A DNA stretch of 64,000 nt from Hyphomicrobiales bacterium (GTDB taxonomy: Bacteria; Pseudomonadota; Alphaproteobacteria; Rhizobiales; Rhizobiaceae): contig UCCA01000018.1 in NCBI GenBank assembly GCA_900470805.1, forward strand, positions 1 to 64,000, in the 5' to 3' direction. The notes below the pieces were generated by a model, which had not been told where the DNA came from, searched no databases, and saw nothing but the letters and a program-made list of their open reading frames with translations. Made by a program: the position numbers and the translations under genes. Positions 39,491 to 49,092 of the stretch are shown piece by piece. Within the stretch, counting starts at the first letter, position 1. Each line of letters opens with the position of its first letter.

Positions 39491-40621
39491 ATGACCGCGA
39501 ATTTCCAGTTCACCCTGAAGAAAACCGATGCCGGCGCCCGTCTCGGCGAAGTCTCCATGCCGCGCGGCACGATCCGCACGCCGGCCTTTATGCCCGTGGG
39601 AACGGTCGGTACCGTCAAGGCGATGTACCTCGACCAGGTGCGCGACGGCGGCGCCGATATCATTCTCGGCAACACCTACCACCTGATGCTGCGCCCGACC
39701 GCCGAGCGCGTCGCGCGGCTTGGCGGCCTGCACGGGCTGATTGGCTGGAGGGGGCCGATTCTGACGGATTCGGGCGGCTTCCAGGTGATGTCGCTGTCGG
39801 GGCTGCGCAAGCTCGACGAAAAGGGCGTGACCTTCAAGTCGCATATCGACGGCAGCCTGCACCACATGTCGCCGGAGCGGTCGATCGAGATCCAGGGGCT
39901 GCTCGACAGCGATATTCAGATGCAGCTCGACGAATGCGTGGCCCTTCCTGCGGAGCCGCGCGAGATCGAGCGGGCGATGGAAATGTCGCTGCGCTGGGCT
40001 GAGCGCTGCAAGGTTGCCTTTGGAAACCAGCCGGGCAAGGCGATGTTCGGCATCGTGCAGGGTGGCGATATCCCGGCGCTGCGCGTACGTTCGGCTGCAG
40101 CCCTCACCGAGCTTGACCTCAAGGGCTATGCGGTCGGCGGTCTTGCCGTCGGCGAGCCGCAGGCCGTCATGCTGAAGATGCTCGAGGAGACGTTGCCGGT
40201 CCTGCCGACCGAAAAGCCCCGTTATCTCATGGGCGTGGGTACGCCGGAGGATATTTTGCGTTCAGTGGCGCGCGGGATCGACATGTTCGACTGCGTGATG
40301 CCGACCCGGTCCGGCCGCCATGGCTTGGCGTTTACCCGCCGCGGCAAGGTCAACATCCGCAACGCCCGCCACGCCGAAGACATGCGGCCGCTCGACGAGC
40401 AGTCGAACTGCGTGGCCACGCGCGATTATTCGCGTGCCTACCTGCACCACCTTGTGCGCTCGAACGAGGCGCTGGGCGGTATGCTGCTGTCGTGGAACAA
40501 CCTGTCCTACTATCAGGAATTGATGCAGGGCATCCGCAAGTCGATCGAAGAGGGTCGGTTCGCCGACTTCATGGCCGAGACGCAGGAAGAATGGGCAAGG
40601 GGCGATATCGATCCCGTGTGA
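39491..40621 (+). CDS. tgt: Queuine/preQ1 tRNA-guanine ribosyltransferase
   Basis: The 376-residue enzyme exchanges guanine-34 for preQ1 in tRNAs with GUN anticodons. Seen are [14 protein letters not shown], the proton-acceptor Asp in [12 protein letters not shown], the nucleophile region [10 protein letters not shown]...[15 protein letters not shown], and the zinc-site region with conserved Cys and His residues toward the C-terminus. The start codon directly abuts the queA stop. It converges with the DUF4864 gene, 12 bases apart. Confidence 0.97.
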   Translation: MTANFQFTLKKTDAGARLGEVSMPRGTIRTPAFMPVGTVGTVKAMYLDQVRDGGADIILGNTYHLMLRPTAERVARLGGLHGLIGWRGPILTDSGGFQVMSLSGLRKLDEKGVTFKSHIDGSLHHMSPERSIEIQGLLDSDIQMQLDECVALPAEPREIERAMEMSLRWAERCKVAFGNQPGKAMFGIVQGGDIPALRVRSAAALTELDLKGYAVGGLAVGEPQAVMLKMLEETLPVLPTEKPRYLMGVGTPEDILRSVARGIDMFDCVMPTRSGRHGLAFTRRGKVNIRNARHAEDMRPLDEQSNCVATRDYSRAYLHHLVRSNEALGGMLLSWNNLSYYQELMQGIRKSIEEGRFADFMAETQEEWARGDIDPV

Positions 40622-40633
40622 TCGCTATTCGCG

Positions 40634-41062
40634 TCAAATCCCTTTGCTCTCTGTATTCGGCAGGATTTGCACGCCATTGATCTTGTAGCCGCCGTCTGGC
40701 TGGCGAGCGACCTGGTAGATCGCTTTCCAGTCCTTGCCGTCACGGCCCGAGATCAACACCTCGTGGTAGATCAGCGCGCCGTTGTCGATCGAGCGGCTGC
40801 GGCCGAAGGCATAGTTGCCGGGATGATAGACCGGCTCGTAGCTCTTCTTGACCATCGCGAAGAAGACGTTCTTGTCGGGATAAGCTGCCTTGATACCCGG
40901 CGCGGCGTACGAATAAGCAGCTTCCGGATCGTCCTGCAGGAATGCGTTGATCTGCGCCTCGATCATCGTGCGTGTCGTGTCGAGTGGATCTTCCGCTCGC
41001 GCCGGCAGCAGCGATAGCGCAGAGACGAAACAGATGACGAGGACTGCGAAGACGGCGCGCAT
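40634..41062 (-). CDS. DUF4864-like exported protein (142 aa)
   Basis: A signal peptide (cleavage near LPARA-E) is followed by a compact domain with TRTMIEAQINAFLQDDPEAAYSYAAPGIKAAYPD and VYHPGNYAFGRSRSIDNGALIYHEVLI, which fits DUF4864 of the NTF2-like type. Probably a small periplasmic protein of unknown function. ATG 41062 is well placed. Upstream, two copies of a 16-base palindromic element (41092-41126) may form its operator. Confidence 0.8.
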   Translation of the reverse strand: MRAVFAVLVICFVSALSLLPARAEDPLDTTRTMIEAQINAFLQDDPEAAYSYAAPGIKAAYPDKNVFFAMVKKSYEPVYHPGNYAFGRSRSIDNGALIYHEVLISGRDGKDWKAIYQVARQPDGGYKINGVQILPNTESKGI

Positions 41063-41091
41063 GGGCAGGATCTCCAGACATCCGTAGGGAC

Positions 41092-41126
41092 CGATACCCC
41101 GGGGATACAACGATACCCCTGGGATA
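41092..41126 (-). promoter_or_regulatory. Tandem operator-like repeat CGATACCCC[G/T]GGGATA, 19-bp period
   Basis: Two copies (41092-41107 and 41111-41126) differ at one base. Each is an imperfect palindrome with a C4/G4 or C4/G3 core. They lie 30-64 bases before the DUF4864 start. C-run/G-run palindromes flanked by AT are seen in operators of the CsoR/FrmR/RcnR family, but the match is not exact. Confidence 0.5.
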
Positions 41127-41160
41127 TTAGGCTTCTCTACGCGCAAGGGAAGAGGCTGGA

Positions 41161-41469
41161 TCAGACGGACTTTCCGGCAAAAATCCGCGATAGCAACAGA
41201 CCTGCTACCAGCACACCGGCGGCGACGAAGATCGTGTCGATCGGCGTTCCGATATAGAGCGGGCCGATATTGGCGAACAGCAGGAAAGCCACGACGAAAT
41301 TGGCCCAGCCCCAGACGACGTTCAACTCGGCCGAGCTGTCGCTGCCACCCGATGTTCTCACGAAAGGCGTGCGAAACCTGCGACCGCAGACGCCGTTGAC
41401 GAAGTGGGGGATGCCGTTGGTCATGATGGCCGCAGCGAAGAAATGAACGATAAAGGCAATCCAAGGCAT
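41161..41469 (-). CDS. Small membrane protein (102 aa)
   Basis: Three hydrophobic segments are seen: an N-terminal helix (IAFIVHFFAAAIMTNGI), a middle one (VVWGWANFVVAFLLFANIG) and a C-terminal one (DTIFVAAGVLVAGLLLS). GGAG lies eight bases before the ATG at 41469. An integral inner-membrane protein of unknown family. The inverted repeat GTCACG-N3-CGTGAC is centred 46 bases upstream. Confidence 0.7.
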   Translation of the reverse strand: MPWIAFIVHFFAAAIMTNGIPHFVNGVCGRRFRTPFVRTSGGSDSSAELNVVWGWANFVVAFLLFANIGPLYIGTPIDTIFVAAGVLVAGLLLSRIFAGKSV

Positions 41470-41507
41470 CGACGTCTCCGAAGTGGGATCCGGCAGCGCG
41501 ACGGGAT

Positions 41508-41522
41508 GTCACGCAACGTGAC
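41508..41522. promoter_or_regulatory. Inverted repeat GTCACG-N3-CGTGAC
   Basis: A perfect six-base inverted repeat with a three-base centre, 39 bases before the 102-residue membrane protein and 63 bases after the rutF end. Position and symmetry suggest a dimeric regulator site; the regulator is unknown. Confidence 0.4.
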
Positions 41523-41584
41523 GGCCGAATTCCGCCCTATGAACGCGCGACGCTAAGTTATTGTTCCGGAACGACTGATGCGAT

Positions 41585-42109
41585 CTAGATCGTATGATAG
41601 CGCCGGTCGAAATAGATCAACGCCTGGCCACCCTCGTTTTCCTTGATGGCGAGGACTTCGCAGATCAGGATGTCATGGGTGCCGCCGTCGGAGATGGTCT
41701 TCACCCTGCAGTCGAGCGAGATCAACGCATCGTCGAGTGCGGGCGCGCCGGTTTCCAGCACCGACCAGCTGGCGCCTTCGAAGCGTTCCTTGACCGGCGT
41801 CTTGCCGCCGAACCGGCGGCTCAGATCCTCGTGGCTGTGAGAGAGCGTGTTGACGCAGAGCACCTGGTTGGCGGTGACGGCGGGGTAGGCCGAGGAGGCG
41901 CGGTTGAGGCAGACAAGCAAGGTCGGCGGATCGTCGGTGACGCTGCAGACGGCGGTGGCGGCAAAGCCCGCCAGACCGCCCGGACCGTCCGTCGTGACGA
42001 TGTTGACCGCCGCGCCCAGCCGCGCCATGGCGTCGCGGTATTCCTGCTTGCGCGCGTCCTGAGGGGACTCGCTTGGCGTCGCGGTGATGATCTTGGCTGA
42101 GGCTTGCAT
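41585..42109 (-). CDS. rutF: Flavin reductase RutF (pyrimidine utilisation)
   Basis: The 174-residue flavin reductase has the FMN-binding split-barrel pattern: [47 protein letters not shown] and LALKENEGG-type end. It supplies reduced FMN to the RutA monooxygenase. It is the last gene of the rut cluster, nine bases after rutD. Alone it could be another flavin reductase, but the operon context makes RutF nearly certain. Confidence 0.93.
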   Translation of the reverse strand: MQASAKIITATPSESPQDARKQEYRDAMARLGAAVNIVTTDGPGGLAGFAATAVCSVTDDPPTLLVCLNRASSAYPAVTANQVLCVNTLSHSHEDLSRRFGGKTPVKERFEGASWSVLETGAPALDDALISLDCRVKTISDGGTHDILICEVLAIKENEGGQALIYFDRRYHTI

Positions 42110-42118
42110 ATCTGGCTC

Positions 42119-42910
42119 CTAGCGGATTTCGGGTCTCGCATCACTGAGGAAGCGCAGGATCGTTTTGTTGAATTCTTCAGGCTCGACGACATTCACCGCA
42201 TGAGCACCGAAGTTGGTAAGTGCGAGCTCGGCGTGAGGCAAGCCCTCCGCGAGGCGAATCGAGCGCGTGTAGGGCACGAGCAGATCGTCATGGGTAGCCA
42301 CCACCAGCGTATGGGCGGCGATCTCCGACAGCTTGTCGTCGAGATCGAAGGCGCGCAAAGCGGCAATGCGTCGGAGGACATTGGTCTTGCCCTGGAAGTG
42401 GGCAACACCATGAGCCTCATCGGCCGCCATGCGTTCCGGGTTCTCCGACATCCAGACAGCGGGGTAGAGGAACAGCGGCTGTGCCTTGACGAACATCTCG
42501 ACGCCCGAACGCTCCAGCAGCGCGATGCGGACATCGAAGCAGCGGCCGGATTGCGCATCGGCCTTGCTCCAGGCATTGACGAGGATCAACTGGCCAATCA
42601 GATCCGGACGGCGGAGTGCGATGTCGAGGCCGATTAGACCGCCGAGCGCGTGGCCCATGAAGTCGAATTTTTCGAGCCCTAACTCCAGTGCTATCTCCAG
42701 CACGTCGTCGGCCATGGCGGCAATGCCGCCCGACTCGGGAACCTCGCCGCCGGTTTTCCCGGTGCCGCGGTGATCATAAGTGATCACACGGAAGTCACGG
42801 GACAGTGCCTCGATCTGAGGCGTCCAGTAGCTGCCGGAGCCGCCGAGGCCCGAGGACAGAATGATGGTGCGAGCGTCGGTATGTGTCAGGCCGTGAACGT
42901 CGAAATGCAT
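42119..42910 (-). CDS. rutD: RutD, carbamate hydrolase-like alpha/beta hydrolase
   Basis: The 263-residue protein has the alpha/beta hydrolase fold (SSGLGGSGSYW, YDHRGTGKTGG). The nucleophile elbow reads GHALGG, so the usual Ser is replaced by Ala; as I recall, RutD of E. coli has the same GHALG sequence, and the protein accelerates breakdown of the carbamate made by RutB. FLYPAVWM and HFQGKTNVLRRIAALRAF also match RutD. ATG 42910 lies five bases after the rutC stop. Confidence 0.92.
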   Translation of the reverse strand: MHFDVHGLTHTDARTIILSSGLGGSGSYWTPQIEALSRDFRVITYDHRGTGKTGGEVPESGGIAAMADDVLEIALELGLEKFDFMGHALGGLIGLDIALRRPDLIGQLILVNAWSKADAQSGRCFDVRIALLERSGVEMFVKAQPLFLYPAVWMSENPERMAADEAHGVAHFQGKTNVLRRIAALRAFDLDDKLSEIAAHTLVVATHDDLLVPYTRSIRLAEGLPHAELALTNFGAHAVNVVEPEEFNKTILRFLSDARPEIR

Positions 42911-42915
42911 GGTAC

Positions 42916-43305
42916 TCACTTTTTGCCGATATGGGCGACGGTGGCGATCTCGACCAGCGCGTCGGGTTTTACGAGGCCGCAAAGAACACAGTAGCGGGCC
43001 GGTTTGTCGCCGGGGAAATATTCGGCGTAGACAGCGTTGACGGCCTGATAATTGGCCCAGTCGGTGACGAAGATGTGGTTCATGGTCACGTCTTCCATGG
43101 TGCCACCGGCGGTCTCGATCACCGATTTGATGGTTTCGAGCACGTGGCGGGTCTGCGCACCAGCGTCCCCGACATGGACGACATCGTTGTTCTTGTCAAA
43201 GGGCAGGGTACCGGAGACGTAGACGATACCGTCAGCATAGGTGCCCGGCGAATAGGGGGCGATCGGCTTCTGGGTTCCCTCGGGCACGATGATGGACTTG
43301 GGCAT
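42916..43305 (-). CDS. rutC: RutC, 3-aminoacrylate deaminase (RidA family)
   Basis: A 129-residue RidA/YjgF-fold protein with [39 protein letters not shown] and the Arg-containing [23 protein letters not shown] segment. In the Rut pathway it handles aminoacrylate. AGGAGG precedes the ATG at 43305; 22 bases separate it from rutB. Confidence 0.94.
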   Translation of the reverse strand: MPKSIIVPEGTQKPIAPYSPGTYADGIVYVSGTLPFDKNNDVVHVGDAGAQTRHVLETIKSVIETAGGTMEDVTMNHIFVTDWANYQAVNAVYAEYFPGDKPARYCVLCGLVKPDALVEIATVAHIGKK

Positions 43306-43327
43306 TGGATATCCTCCTGTGTTAAGA

Positions 43328-44068
43328 TCAGGCTTCGGTGGGCGCGGCTTGTGAGATGACGCCACAGAAATCATTGACGGTGGCGACCCAGCCGAAGAAC
43401 TTCTCGACATTGTAAACTGTCGCCTGCTGGATGAAGTCGGGGCCGAGGTGATGCGTGGCATCTTCGAGCATCACGCCGAAGTATTCGAGGTGGAAGGCAT
43501 CACGCAGCGAGCTCTCGACGCAGACATTGGTGGCAATGCCGACGAACACCAGATTACGGATGCCACGAGCGCGCAGGACGCTGTCCATGTTGGTGTTGAA
43601 GAAACCGCTGTAGCGTGTCTTCGGCACCAGGATATCACCGGGTTGCGGCTGCAGCTCGTCGACGATGGCGTAATCCCAGGTGCCCTTGGCGAGCAGCTGG
43701 CCCTGCAGCTCCGGATTGGCGCGCATGTGCTTGAGCGCATTGGACTTGTGCCAGTTCGGCGAACCGGGTCCGCCGGCCTCGATGTAATCCTTGTCCCAGC
43801 CGTTCTGGAAATAGATCACCTGAACACCGGCGGCGCGTGCCGCATCCAGCGTCTTCTTGATGTTCGAGATCGTGCCCTTGGCACCTTCGATATCGAAGCC
43901 CGCAAGATCGACATAGCCGCCTTCGGTGGAGTAGGCGTTCTGCATGTCGACGACCACGACGGCGGTTTCGCTCGGCTTCAGGGTGATGGGCTCGGGGCGG
44001 GCAGGGAGTGTTACGCTTTGGGTGCGCTCCATGGGTGCTTGATATCCGGCAGATGCAACGGCACTCAT
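43328..44068 (-). CDS. rutB: RutB, ureidoacrylate/peroxyureidoacrylate amidohydrolase
   Basis: The 246-residue cysteine hydrolase of the isochorismatase family has the catalytic Asp in [11 protein letters not shown], the Lys region in [14 protein letters not shown], and the nucleophile Cys in [17 protein letters not shown]. It cleaves the RutA product to aminoacrylate and carbamate. Its ATG overlaps the rutA stop (ATGA), so the two are translationally coupled. Confidence 0.95.
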   Translation of the reverse strand: MSAVASAGYQAPMERTQSVTLPARPEPITLKPSETAVVVVDMQNAYSTEGGYVDLAGFDIEGAKGTISNIKKTLDAARAAGVQVIYFQNGWDKDYIEAGGPGSPNWHKSNALKHMRANPELQGQLLAKGTWDYAIVDELQPQPGDILVPKTRYSGFFNTNMDSVLRARGIRNLVFVGIATNVCVESSLRDAFHLEYFGVMLEDATHHLGPDFIQQATVYNVEKFFGWVATVNDFCGVISQAAPTEA

Positions 44069-45156
44069 TCGGCTGCCTCCAGCATTTCGGTGACGTGGCG
44101 GCGGCTCTTCATCAGCGGCTGGACATATTTGCCGAACTTCTCGACACCTTCGACGAAGTCGTCGAAGGTCAGCATGACGCCGCCGGTGCCCGGCACCTCC
44201 GCCATCTCGTCGAGCATGGCGGCAACCTCCTCGTAGGAGCCGATCAGCGTGCCCATGTTGATGTTCACCGCCGAGACGGGATTTGCCATGTGGCGGACGT
44301 TGGTATCCGTTCCCGACTTGGTGTCTGCGGCGCCCTGGACGCCAAGCCACTTGATCGCCTCCATGTCGGCACCGGCTTTGTAGTGCTCCCATTTAGCCCA
44401 CGCATCCGCCGATTTCTCCTCCGCGAGGATCATCGTCAGCACGAAGGATCGCACGTCGCGTCCGCTCTGTTCGGTTGCAGCGAGCAGGCGTTTGTTGGTC
44501 GGCGCAAAGGCAGTCGGCGTGTTGACGCCGACGCCGAAGCAGAAGCTGTAGTCGGCAAACTTGGCGGAGAAGGCGAGACCCTTGTCCGAGGATCCGGCGC
44601 AGATGAGCTTCACGTCACCCTCCGGGATCGGCTTCATCTGGCAATCGTCCATCTGGAAGAACTTGCCCTTGAGGTCGGACTGGCCCGACGTCAGCAGGTC
44701 CTTCAGCACCGTCGTATACTCCGACAGGTATTCGTAGCGATCGCCGAAGTAGTCATCACCAGGCCATAGGCCCATCTGGCTGTATTCCGGGCGCTGCCAG
44801 CCCGTCACTAGATTGACGCCGAAACGGCCACCGGAGATGCTGTCGATGGTGCTCGCCATGCGGGCGACGATCGCCGGCGGCATGACCAGCGTGGCCGTGG
44901 TGCCGAACAGCTTGATCTTCGAGGTCACGGCCGCGAGACCCGCCATCAGGGTGAAGGACTCGAGATTGTAGTCCCAGAATTCGGTCTTGCCGCCAAAGCC
45001 GCGCAGCTTGATCATCGACAGCGCGAAATCGAAGCCGTATTTTTCGGCCTTGAGAGTGATTTCCTTGTTGAGTTCGAAGCTAGGCTTGTACTGCGGCGCG
45101 TTTTCCGACAGCAACCAACCATTGTTTCCAATGGGAATGAAAACACCGATTTCCAT
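44065..45156 (-). CDS. rutA: RutA, pyrimidine monooxygenase
   Basis: The 363-residue enzyme is a bacterial luciferase-like flavin monooxygenase that opens the uracil ring between N3 and C4. It shows [48 protein letters not shown] and [13 protein letters not shown], all typical of RutA. AGGAG precedes the ATG at 45156. First gene of rutABCDF; rutE and rutG are not in the cluster, and no rutR is seen in the window. Confidence 0.96.
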   Translation of the reverse strand: MEIGVFIPIGNNGWLLSENAPQYKPSFELNKEITLKAEKYGFDFALSMIKLRGFGGKTEFWDYNLESFTLMAGLAAVTSKIKLFGTTATLVMPPAIVARMASTIDSISGGRFGVNLVTGWQRPEYSQMGLWPGDDYFGDRYEYLSEYTTVLKDLLTSGQSDLKGKFFQMDDCQMKPIPEGDVKLICAGSSDKGLAFSAKFADYSFCFGVGVNTPTAFAPTNKRLLAATEQSGRDVRSFVLTMILAEEKSADAWAKWEHYKAGADMEAIKWLGVQGAADTKSGTDTNVRHMANPVSAVNINMGTLIGSYEEVAAMLDEMAEVPGTGGVMLTFDDFVEGVEKFGKYVQPLMKSRRHVTEMLEAAE

Positions 45157-45279
45157 ATTTGCTCTCCTCTTGAGGCAGCGCGGCCGATGGCCTGGTTCGG
45201 TATTTTCAATGCAGGTTGCGTGCCAAGTTGACAAAACGCAATAAAATCAATGCCTAAACGATTGAGGGAAGGACTTTTA

Positions 45280-45315
45280 TTTATCGTTTGGTCAAAAATT
45301 TATCGAACGGTAAAT
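45280..45315 (-). promoter_or_regulatory. Tandem operator-like repeat TTTATCG-N3-GGT-N-AA upstream of rutA
   Basis: TTTATCGTTTGGTCAAA (45280) and TTTATCGAACGGTAAAT (45299) repeat with a 19-base period. The second copy is a nearly perfect inverted repeat (TTTA-CG-AA-CG-TAAA), a shape typical of TetR-family operators. The first contains TGGTCAA, a half of the RutR site known from E. coli. It lies about 125 bases before rutA. Confidence 0.5.
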
Positions 45316-45453
45316 TTCCTGCTGAAAATCCGGACAGTGTTGCTCAATTTTTTATCACCGCAATCATATGGCCCGAAAACAAGCAGAGAAGCGAGCTCAT
45401 CCAGCACGGCTGCGGCCGAGGCAATGTCTCGGGAGCCGCTCAACAATAAGTAA

Positions 45454-45483
45454 CTTGACTTTCACGCGCCGGATTTGGATATC
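45454..45483 (+). promoter_or_regulatory. Putative sigma-70 promoter for the ABC exporter
   Basis: CTTGAC, the rhizobial -35 consensus, is followed 18 bases later by GATATC as a -10 candidate, about 100 bases before the ATG at 45585. Pattern-based only. Confidence 0.35.
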
Positions 45484-45584
45484 CAGCCTCGATATCATAT
45501 GCGGCCGATGGCCGCGGTCGCCGGATGCGCTCACGGCGCGACGCGAAAAATCCAATTTTCTCCTGACCTTGGAAAGGCTCGAGG

Positions 45585-47360
45585 ATGAGCACGTCATCGC
45601 TGCTGAAACGTTTTGCAGGATACTACCGCCCGCATCGGGGGCTGTTTGTTCTCGACTTCGGCAGCGCTGTCACGGCTGGCCTGCTTGAACTGGCCTTTCC
45701 CGTTGCCGTTACGCTGTTCATCGACCGGCTGTTGCCGACCGGGCAACTGGGCGTGATCGGGCTCGCGGCGCTCGGTCTGCTGATGATCTATGTGGTCAAT
45801 GCCGGACTGCAGGTGATCGTCACCTATTGGGGACATATGCTCGGCCTCAAGATCGAAACCGAGATGCGGGCAAGGGCGTTCGACCACCTGCAAAAACTGT
45901 CTTTCTCCTATTTCGACAATCAGAAGACCGGCCACCTCGTGGCACGTCTCACCAAGGATCTCGAGGAGATCGGCGAGGTGGCGCATCACGGCCCGGAGGA
46001 CGTATTCATCGCCATCATGACGCTGATCGGCGCGTTTCTGCTGATGTGGTGGGAGCATCCGCCGCTCGCCATCGTCACGGCGCTGATCGTGCCGCTGACC
46101 GCATGGGTGACGACGCGCTATGGGCGGCGGATGACGAAAACCTGGCATTCGCTCTATGGCCGGGTCGCGGATTTCAACGCCCGCATCGAGGAAACGGTGG
46201 GCGGCATCCGCGTCGTGCAGGCCTTCGCCAACGAGGAGCACGAGCGCCAGCTCTTTGCCGTCAACAATGCGGGCTATCTCTCGACCAAGTTGCAGGCCTA
46301 TTGGGCGATGGCTGCGTCGACGTCGCTGTCCTACCTGTCGATGCGCTTCGTGCAGGTCGTCGTCATGCTCGTCGGCGCATGGTATGTGACCAAGGGCGAG
46401 CTTACGGCCGGCGGCTTCGTCGGCTTCCTGCTGCTGGTCGGAGTCTTCTTCAGGCCGATCGACAAGATCAACTCGGTCATCGAAACCTACCCCAAGGGCA
46501 TAGCCGGTTTCCAGCGCTACACATCCTTTCTCGATACCGCGCCCGATATCGCCGACGAGGCAGGCGCCAGGACGATGCCGAGGCTGAAGGGCGATATCCG
46601 CTATGACAACGTCCAGTTCGAATACGAGGCGGGAAAGCCGATCCTCGACGGGCTCGACCTGACGATCACAGCGGGCGAGACGATTGCCTTCGTCGGCCCC
46701 TCCGGCGCCGGCAAGACCACCGTCTGTTCGCTGCTGCCACGTTTCTATGACGTGGCGGGTGGGGCGATCACGATCGATGGCGTCGACATCAGGGAAATGA
46801 CGCTGACATCGCTGCGCTCCAGCATCGGCATCGTGCAGCAGGACGTCTTCCTGTTTGCCGGCACGATGCGTGAAAACATCGCTTATGGCAGGCTCGGCGC
46901 CAGCGAAGCAGACATCCGCGATGCAGCGCGGCGGGCGCGTCTTGACGACGTCATTGCCGGGTTGCCGGCCGGGCTCGACACGATTATCGGCGAGCGCGGC
47001 GTCAAGCTGTCCGGCGGCCAGAAGCAGCGGCTTGCGATCGCGCGCATCTTCCTGAAGAACCCGCCGATCCTGATCCTAGACGAAGCGACCTCGGCGCTCG
47101 ATACCGAAACCGAACGCGCCATCCAGCAATCGCTGGCCGAGCTTTCGCAGGGCCGCACGACGCTCGTCATCGCCCACCGTCTTGCAACGATCACCGAAGC
47201 CGACCGGATCTGCGTGATCGACAAGGGCAAGGTGGTCGAGCAGGGCAGCCATAGCGAGCTGCTACACCGCGCCGGTCCGTACAAGCGGCTGCACATGGCC
47301 CAGCAGACACTTGTGCCCGTCGTCGGTGGCATTGGCCCGGATACGAAAAAGCTGGCGTAA
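45585..47360 (+). CDS. ABC exporter, fused permease and ATPase (MsbA-like)
   Basis: The 591-residue half-transporter has six membrane helices (about residues 20-300) and a C-terminal ATPase with Walker A GPSGAGKTT, signature LSGGQKQRLAIAR, Walker B ILILDEATSALD and H-loop IAHRL. It functions as a homodimer and exports lipids, drugs or peptides; MsbA-like flippases and multidrug exporters cannot be separated here. AAGG lies upstream of the ATG. It stands alone, divergent from the rut operon. Confidence 0.88.
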   Translation: MSTSSLLKRFAGYYRPHRGLFVLDFGSAVTAGLLELAFPVAVTLFIDRLLPTGQLGVIGLAALGLLMIYVVNAGLQVIVTYWGHMLGLKIETEMRARAFDHLQKLSFSYFDNQKTGHLVARLTKDLEEIGEVAHHGPEDVFIAIMTLIGAFLLMWWEHPPLAIVTALIVPLTAWVTTRYGRRMTKTWHSLYGRVADFNARIEETVGGIRVVQAFANEEHERQLFAVNNAGYLSTKLQAYWAMAASTSLSYLSMRFVQVVVMLVGAWYVTKGELTAGGFVGFLLLVGVFFRPIDKINSVIETYPKGIAGFQRYTSFLDTAPDIADEAGARTMPRLKGDIRYDNVQFEYEAGKPILDGLDLTITAGETIAFVGPSGAGKTTVCSLLPRFYDVAGGAITIDGVDIREMTLTSLRSSIGIVQQDVFLFAGTMRENIAYGRLGASEADIRDAARRARLDDVIAGLPAGLDTIIGERGVKLSGGQKQRLAIARIFLKNPPILILDEATSALDTETERAIQQSLAELSQGRTTLVIAHRLATITEADRICVIDKGKVVEQGSHSELLHRAGPYKRLHMAQQTLVPVVGGIGPDTKKLA

Positions 47361-47624
47361 GCGGTAACTCTTCAGGCCGTGACCTGACGCTACGGCATGT
47401 ATGCGATTGCCGGCCTCTATCAGCTAGTTACGGGGCGGCTTTTAACTTACCAAAGGGTGGGTGACGTAAGGTAATGCGGTGTGGTCACCGCGTTGCCGTT
47501 TGCGACCATCAGGCCGCGCTGATGAGCACATCCAGAGTAAAGGTGGCGCGCCGCGGCATGAATAGCGGAGCGATGGAAACCGTGTTCCATCGCGCCTGTT
47601 CGCATCGTCACCCTCAGAGAATAA

Positions 47625-48815
47625 TCAGCCCTCGGCAACCCTTGACGGCGGCGGGGCGTGCTCATCGACGATGATCTGGGGCCCGATATCTGCCTGATCT
47701 CCCGTACGAACCTCGTGCATCCATTCGCGCCAGATGGCAACGAGGAGGGCCATGAGGACCGGGCCGATGAACAGGCCGAGGAAGCCCATCGTCTTGACGC
47801 CGCCGATCAGGCCGAAGAACGTCGGCAGGAAGGGTAGCTTGATGGGGCCGCCGACGAGCTTCGGACGCAGCGTCTTGTCGACGATGAAGAGCTCGACAGT
47901 GCCCCAGACGAACAGGCTGATGCCGGCGACATGCGAGCCGCTAGCTACCAGATAGAGCGATACCAACGTAAACGAAAGCGGCGCGCCGCCGGGGATCAAA
48001 GCCATGATGCCGGTGAGAACGCCGAGCGTGACCGGCGAGGGGACGCCGGCAACCCAATATGCCGCACCCAGCACGATGCCTTCACCGATGGCGATCAGCG
48101 TCATGCCCATGACGGTCGAGCTGATCGTGGCCGGCACGACGCGGGAAATCCGCTCCCAGCGGTTTGGGAGGATGCGCTCGCCGAGCATGTCGATCTGGCG
48201 CGAGAATGAGGCGCCGTCGCGATAGACGAAGAACAGCGCGATCAGCATGAACAGCAGCGTCAGAAGCAGGTGGAACGCACCGCCGCCTGCGGCCAGCACG
48301 GCGCGGTAGATGTTGCCGATATGGGCGCCGCTCACCGCCTGGATCAGTTCACCCATGGTGCCGGGGCTGCCGATATACTTGACCCAGAGATCGTCGAGAT
48401 AGGGACCGGCAAAGGGAAGTGCCGCGATCCATTGCGGGCTGGGCTCGCCGAAGCGGTTGGCATGGATCAGCCAGGCAACCCATTCACGGACTTCGCCTGT
48501 CGTGTAAGTGACGGCGGCGACGATGGGGATGATCAGGAAGGTGACGATCAGCACGATGGCGATGGTCGCGGCGATGGTGGTGTTGCCGCCGCAGCGATTC
48601 AGCAGCCGCCGGTAGAGCGGCCAGCTGGCAAAGCCGATTACCAAGGCTGCAAGCACGGGAACGACGAAGCCGTAGAAGAAATAGACGCCCGCGGCGACCA
48701 CAAGGATGAGGAGCCAGCGTGCCGCCGATATCGAGGGGATGAGCGGCGTGCGCGCAGGAGAGGACGGACCGATCCATCGCGACTCTCGCTGCAGATTGTT
48801 ATTTGGAAGGCTCAC
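47625..48815 (-). CDS. AI-2E family transporter (PerM/YdiK type)
   Basis: The 396-residue permease has about eight membrane helices. Family features are PVLAALVIGFASWPLYRRLL near the N-terminus, IYRAVLAAGGGAFHLLLTLLFMLIALFFVYRDG in the middle, and GIMALIPGGAPLSFTLVSLYL near the end. The family includes the autoinducer-2 exporter TqsA and Na+/H+ antiporters; the role here is unknown. The gene ends about 264 bases from the ABC exporter, in a gap where I see nothing. Confidence 0.87.
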   Translation of the reverse strand: MSLPNNNLQRESRWIGPSSPARTPLIPSISAARWLLILVVAAGVYFFYGFVVPVLAALVIGFASWPLYRRLLNRCGGNTTIAATIAIVLIVTFLIIPIVAAVTYTTGEVREWVAWLIHANRFGEPSPQWIAALPFAGPYLDDLWVKYIGSPGTMGELIQAVSGAHIGNIYRAVLAAGGGAFHLLLTLLFMLIALFFVYRDGASFSRQIDMLGERILPNRWERISRVVPATISSTVMGMTLIAIGEGIVLGAAYWVAGVPSPVTLGVLTGIMALIPGGAPLSFTLVSLYLVASGSHVAGISLFVWGTVELFIVDKTLRPKLVGGPIKLPFLPTFFGLIGGVKTMGFLGLFIGPVLMALLVAIWREWMHEVRTGDQADIGPQIIVDEHAPPPSRVAEG

Positions 48816-49072
48816 TGCGTCCTTGTCCCCCTATTTTACCCATGGATATGGGCTATGCATCCATTGCGCGCAAGCACCATCGCCTGAATTAAGCAAGACA
48901 GTGTGTCGCCACCCCGCGTCTGCCCCTGCATTCCGCATGCTTATCCGCACATGACGCAATCATTAAGACAAAAACCCTTCGACATCGTTGTCGTGGCATT
49001 TCGTCAAGGACTGCTCGGTGATTTCATCGGAGGCGGCTTCTGGCCATTGCAATCTTCCGAATTCGACAATAG

Positions 49073-49092
49073 TTTGGATCCATGGATACAAA
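49073..49092 (+). promoter_or_regulatory. 20-bp palindrome overlapping the start codon of the GntR regulator
   Basis: TTTG-N-ATCCATGGAT-N-CAAA is symmetric at 18 of 20 positions and contains the ATG at 49082. Position and symmetry point to autoregulation by the dimeric GntR product. Confidence 0.55.

Larger units (their letters stand above)
45157..45584. other. Divergent intergenic region between rutA and the ABC exporter
   Basis: The 428 bases include an AT-rich half next to rutA with tandem operator-like repeats (45280-45315) and a GC-rich half with a possible sigma-70 promoter (45454-45483). An open frame starting at 45368 encodes a basic peptide but then runs out of frame into the exporter gene; I do not accept it as a gene. 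Confidence 0.6.

Noticed and set aside
45368..45688. Possible small gene starting with a basic peptide between rutA and the ABC exporter
   Set aside because: It has no ribosome-binding site, no motif beyond the basic start, and its second half is the exporter gene in another frame.
47447..47740. Open frames in the gap after the ABC exporter
   Set aside because: No start context, composition typical of random GC-rich frames, and partial overlap with the AI-2E transporter gene.
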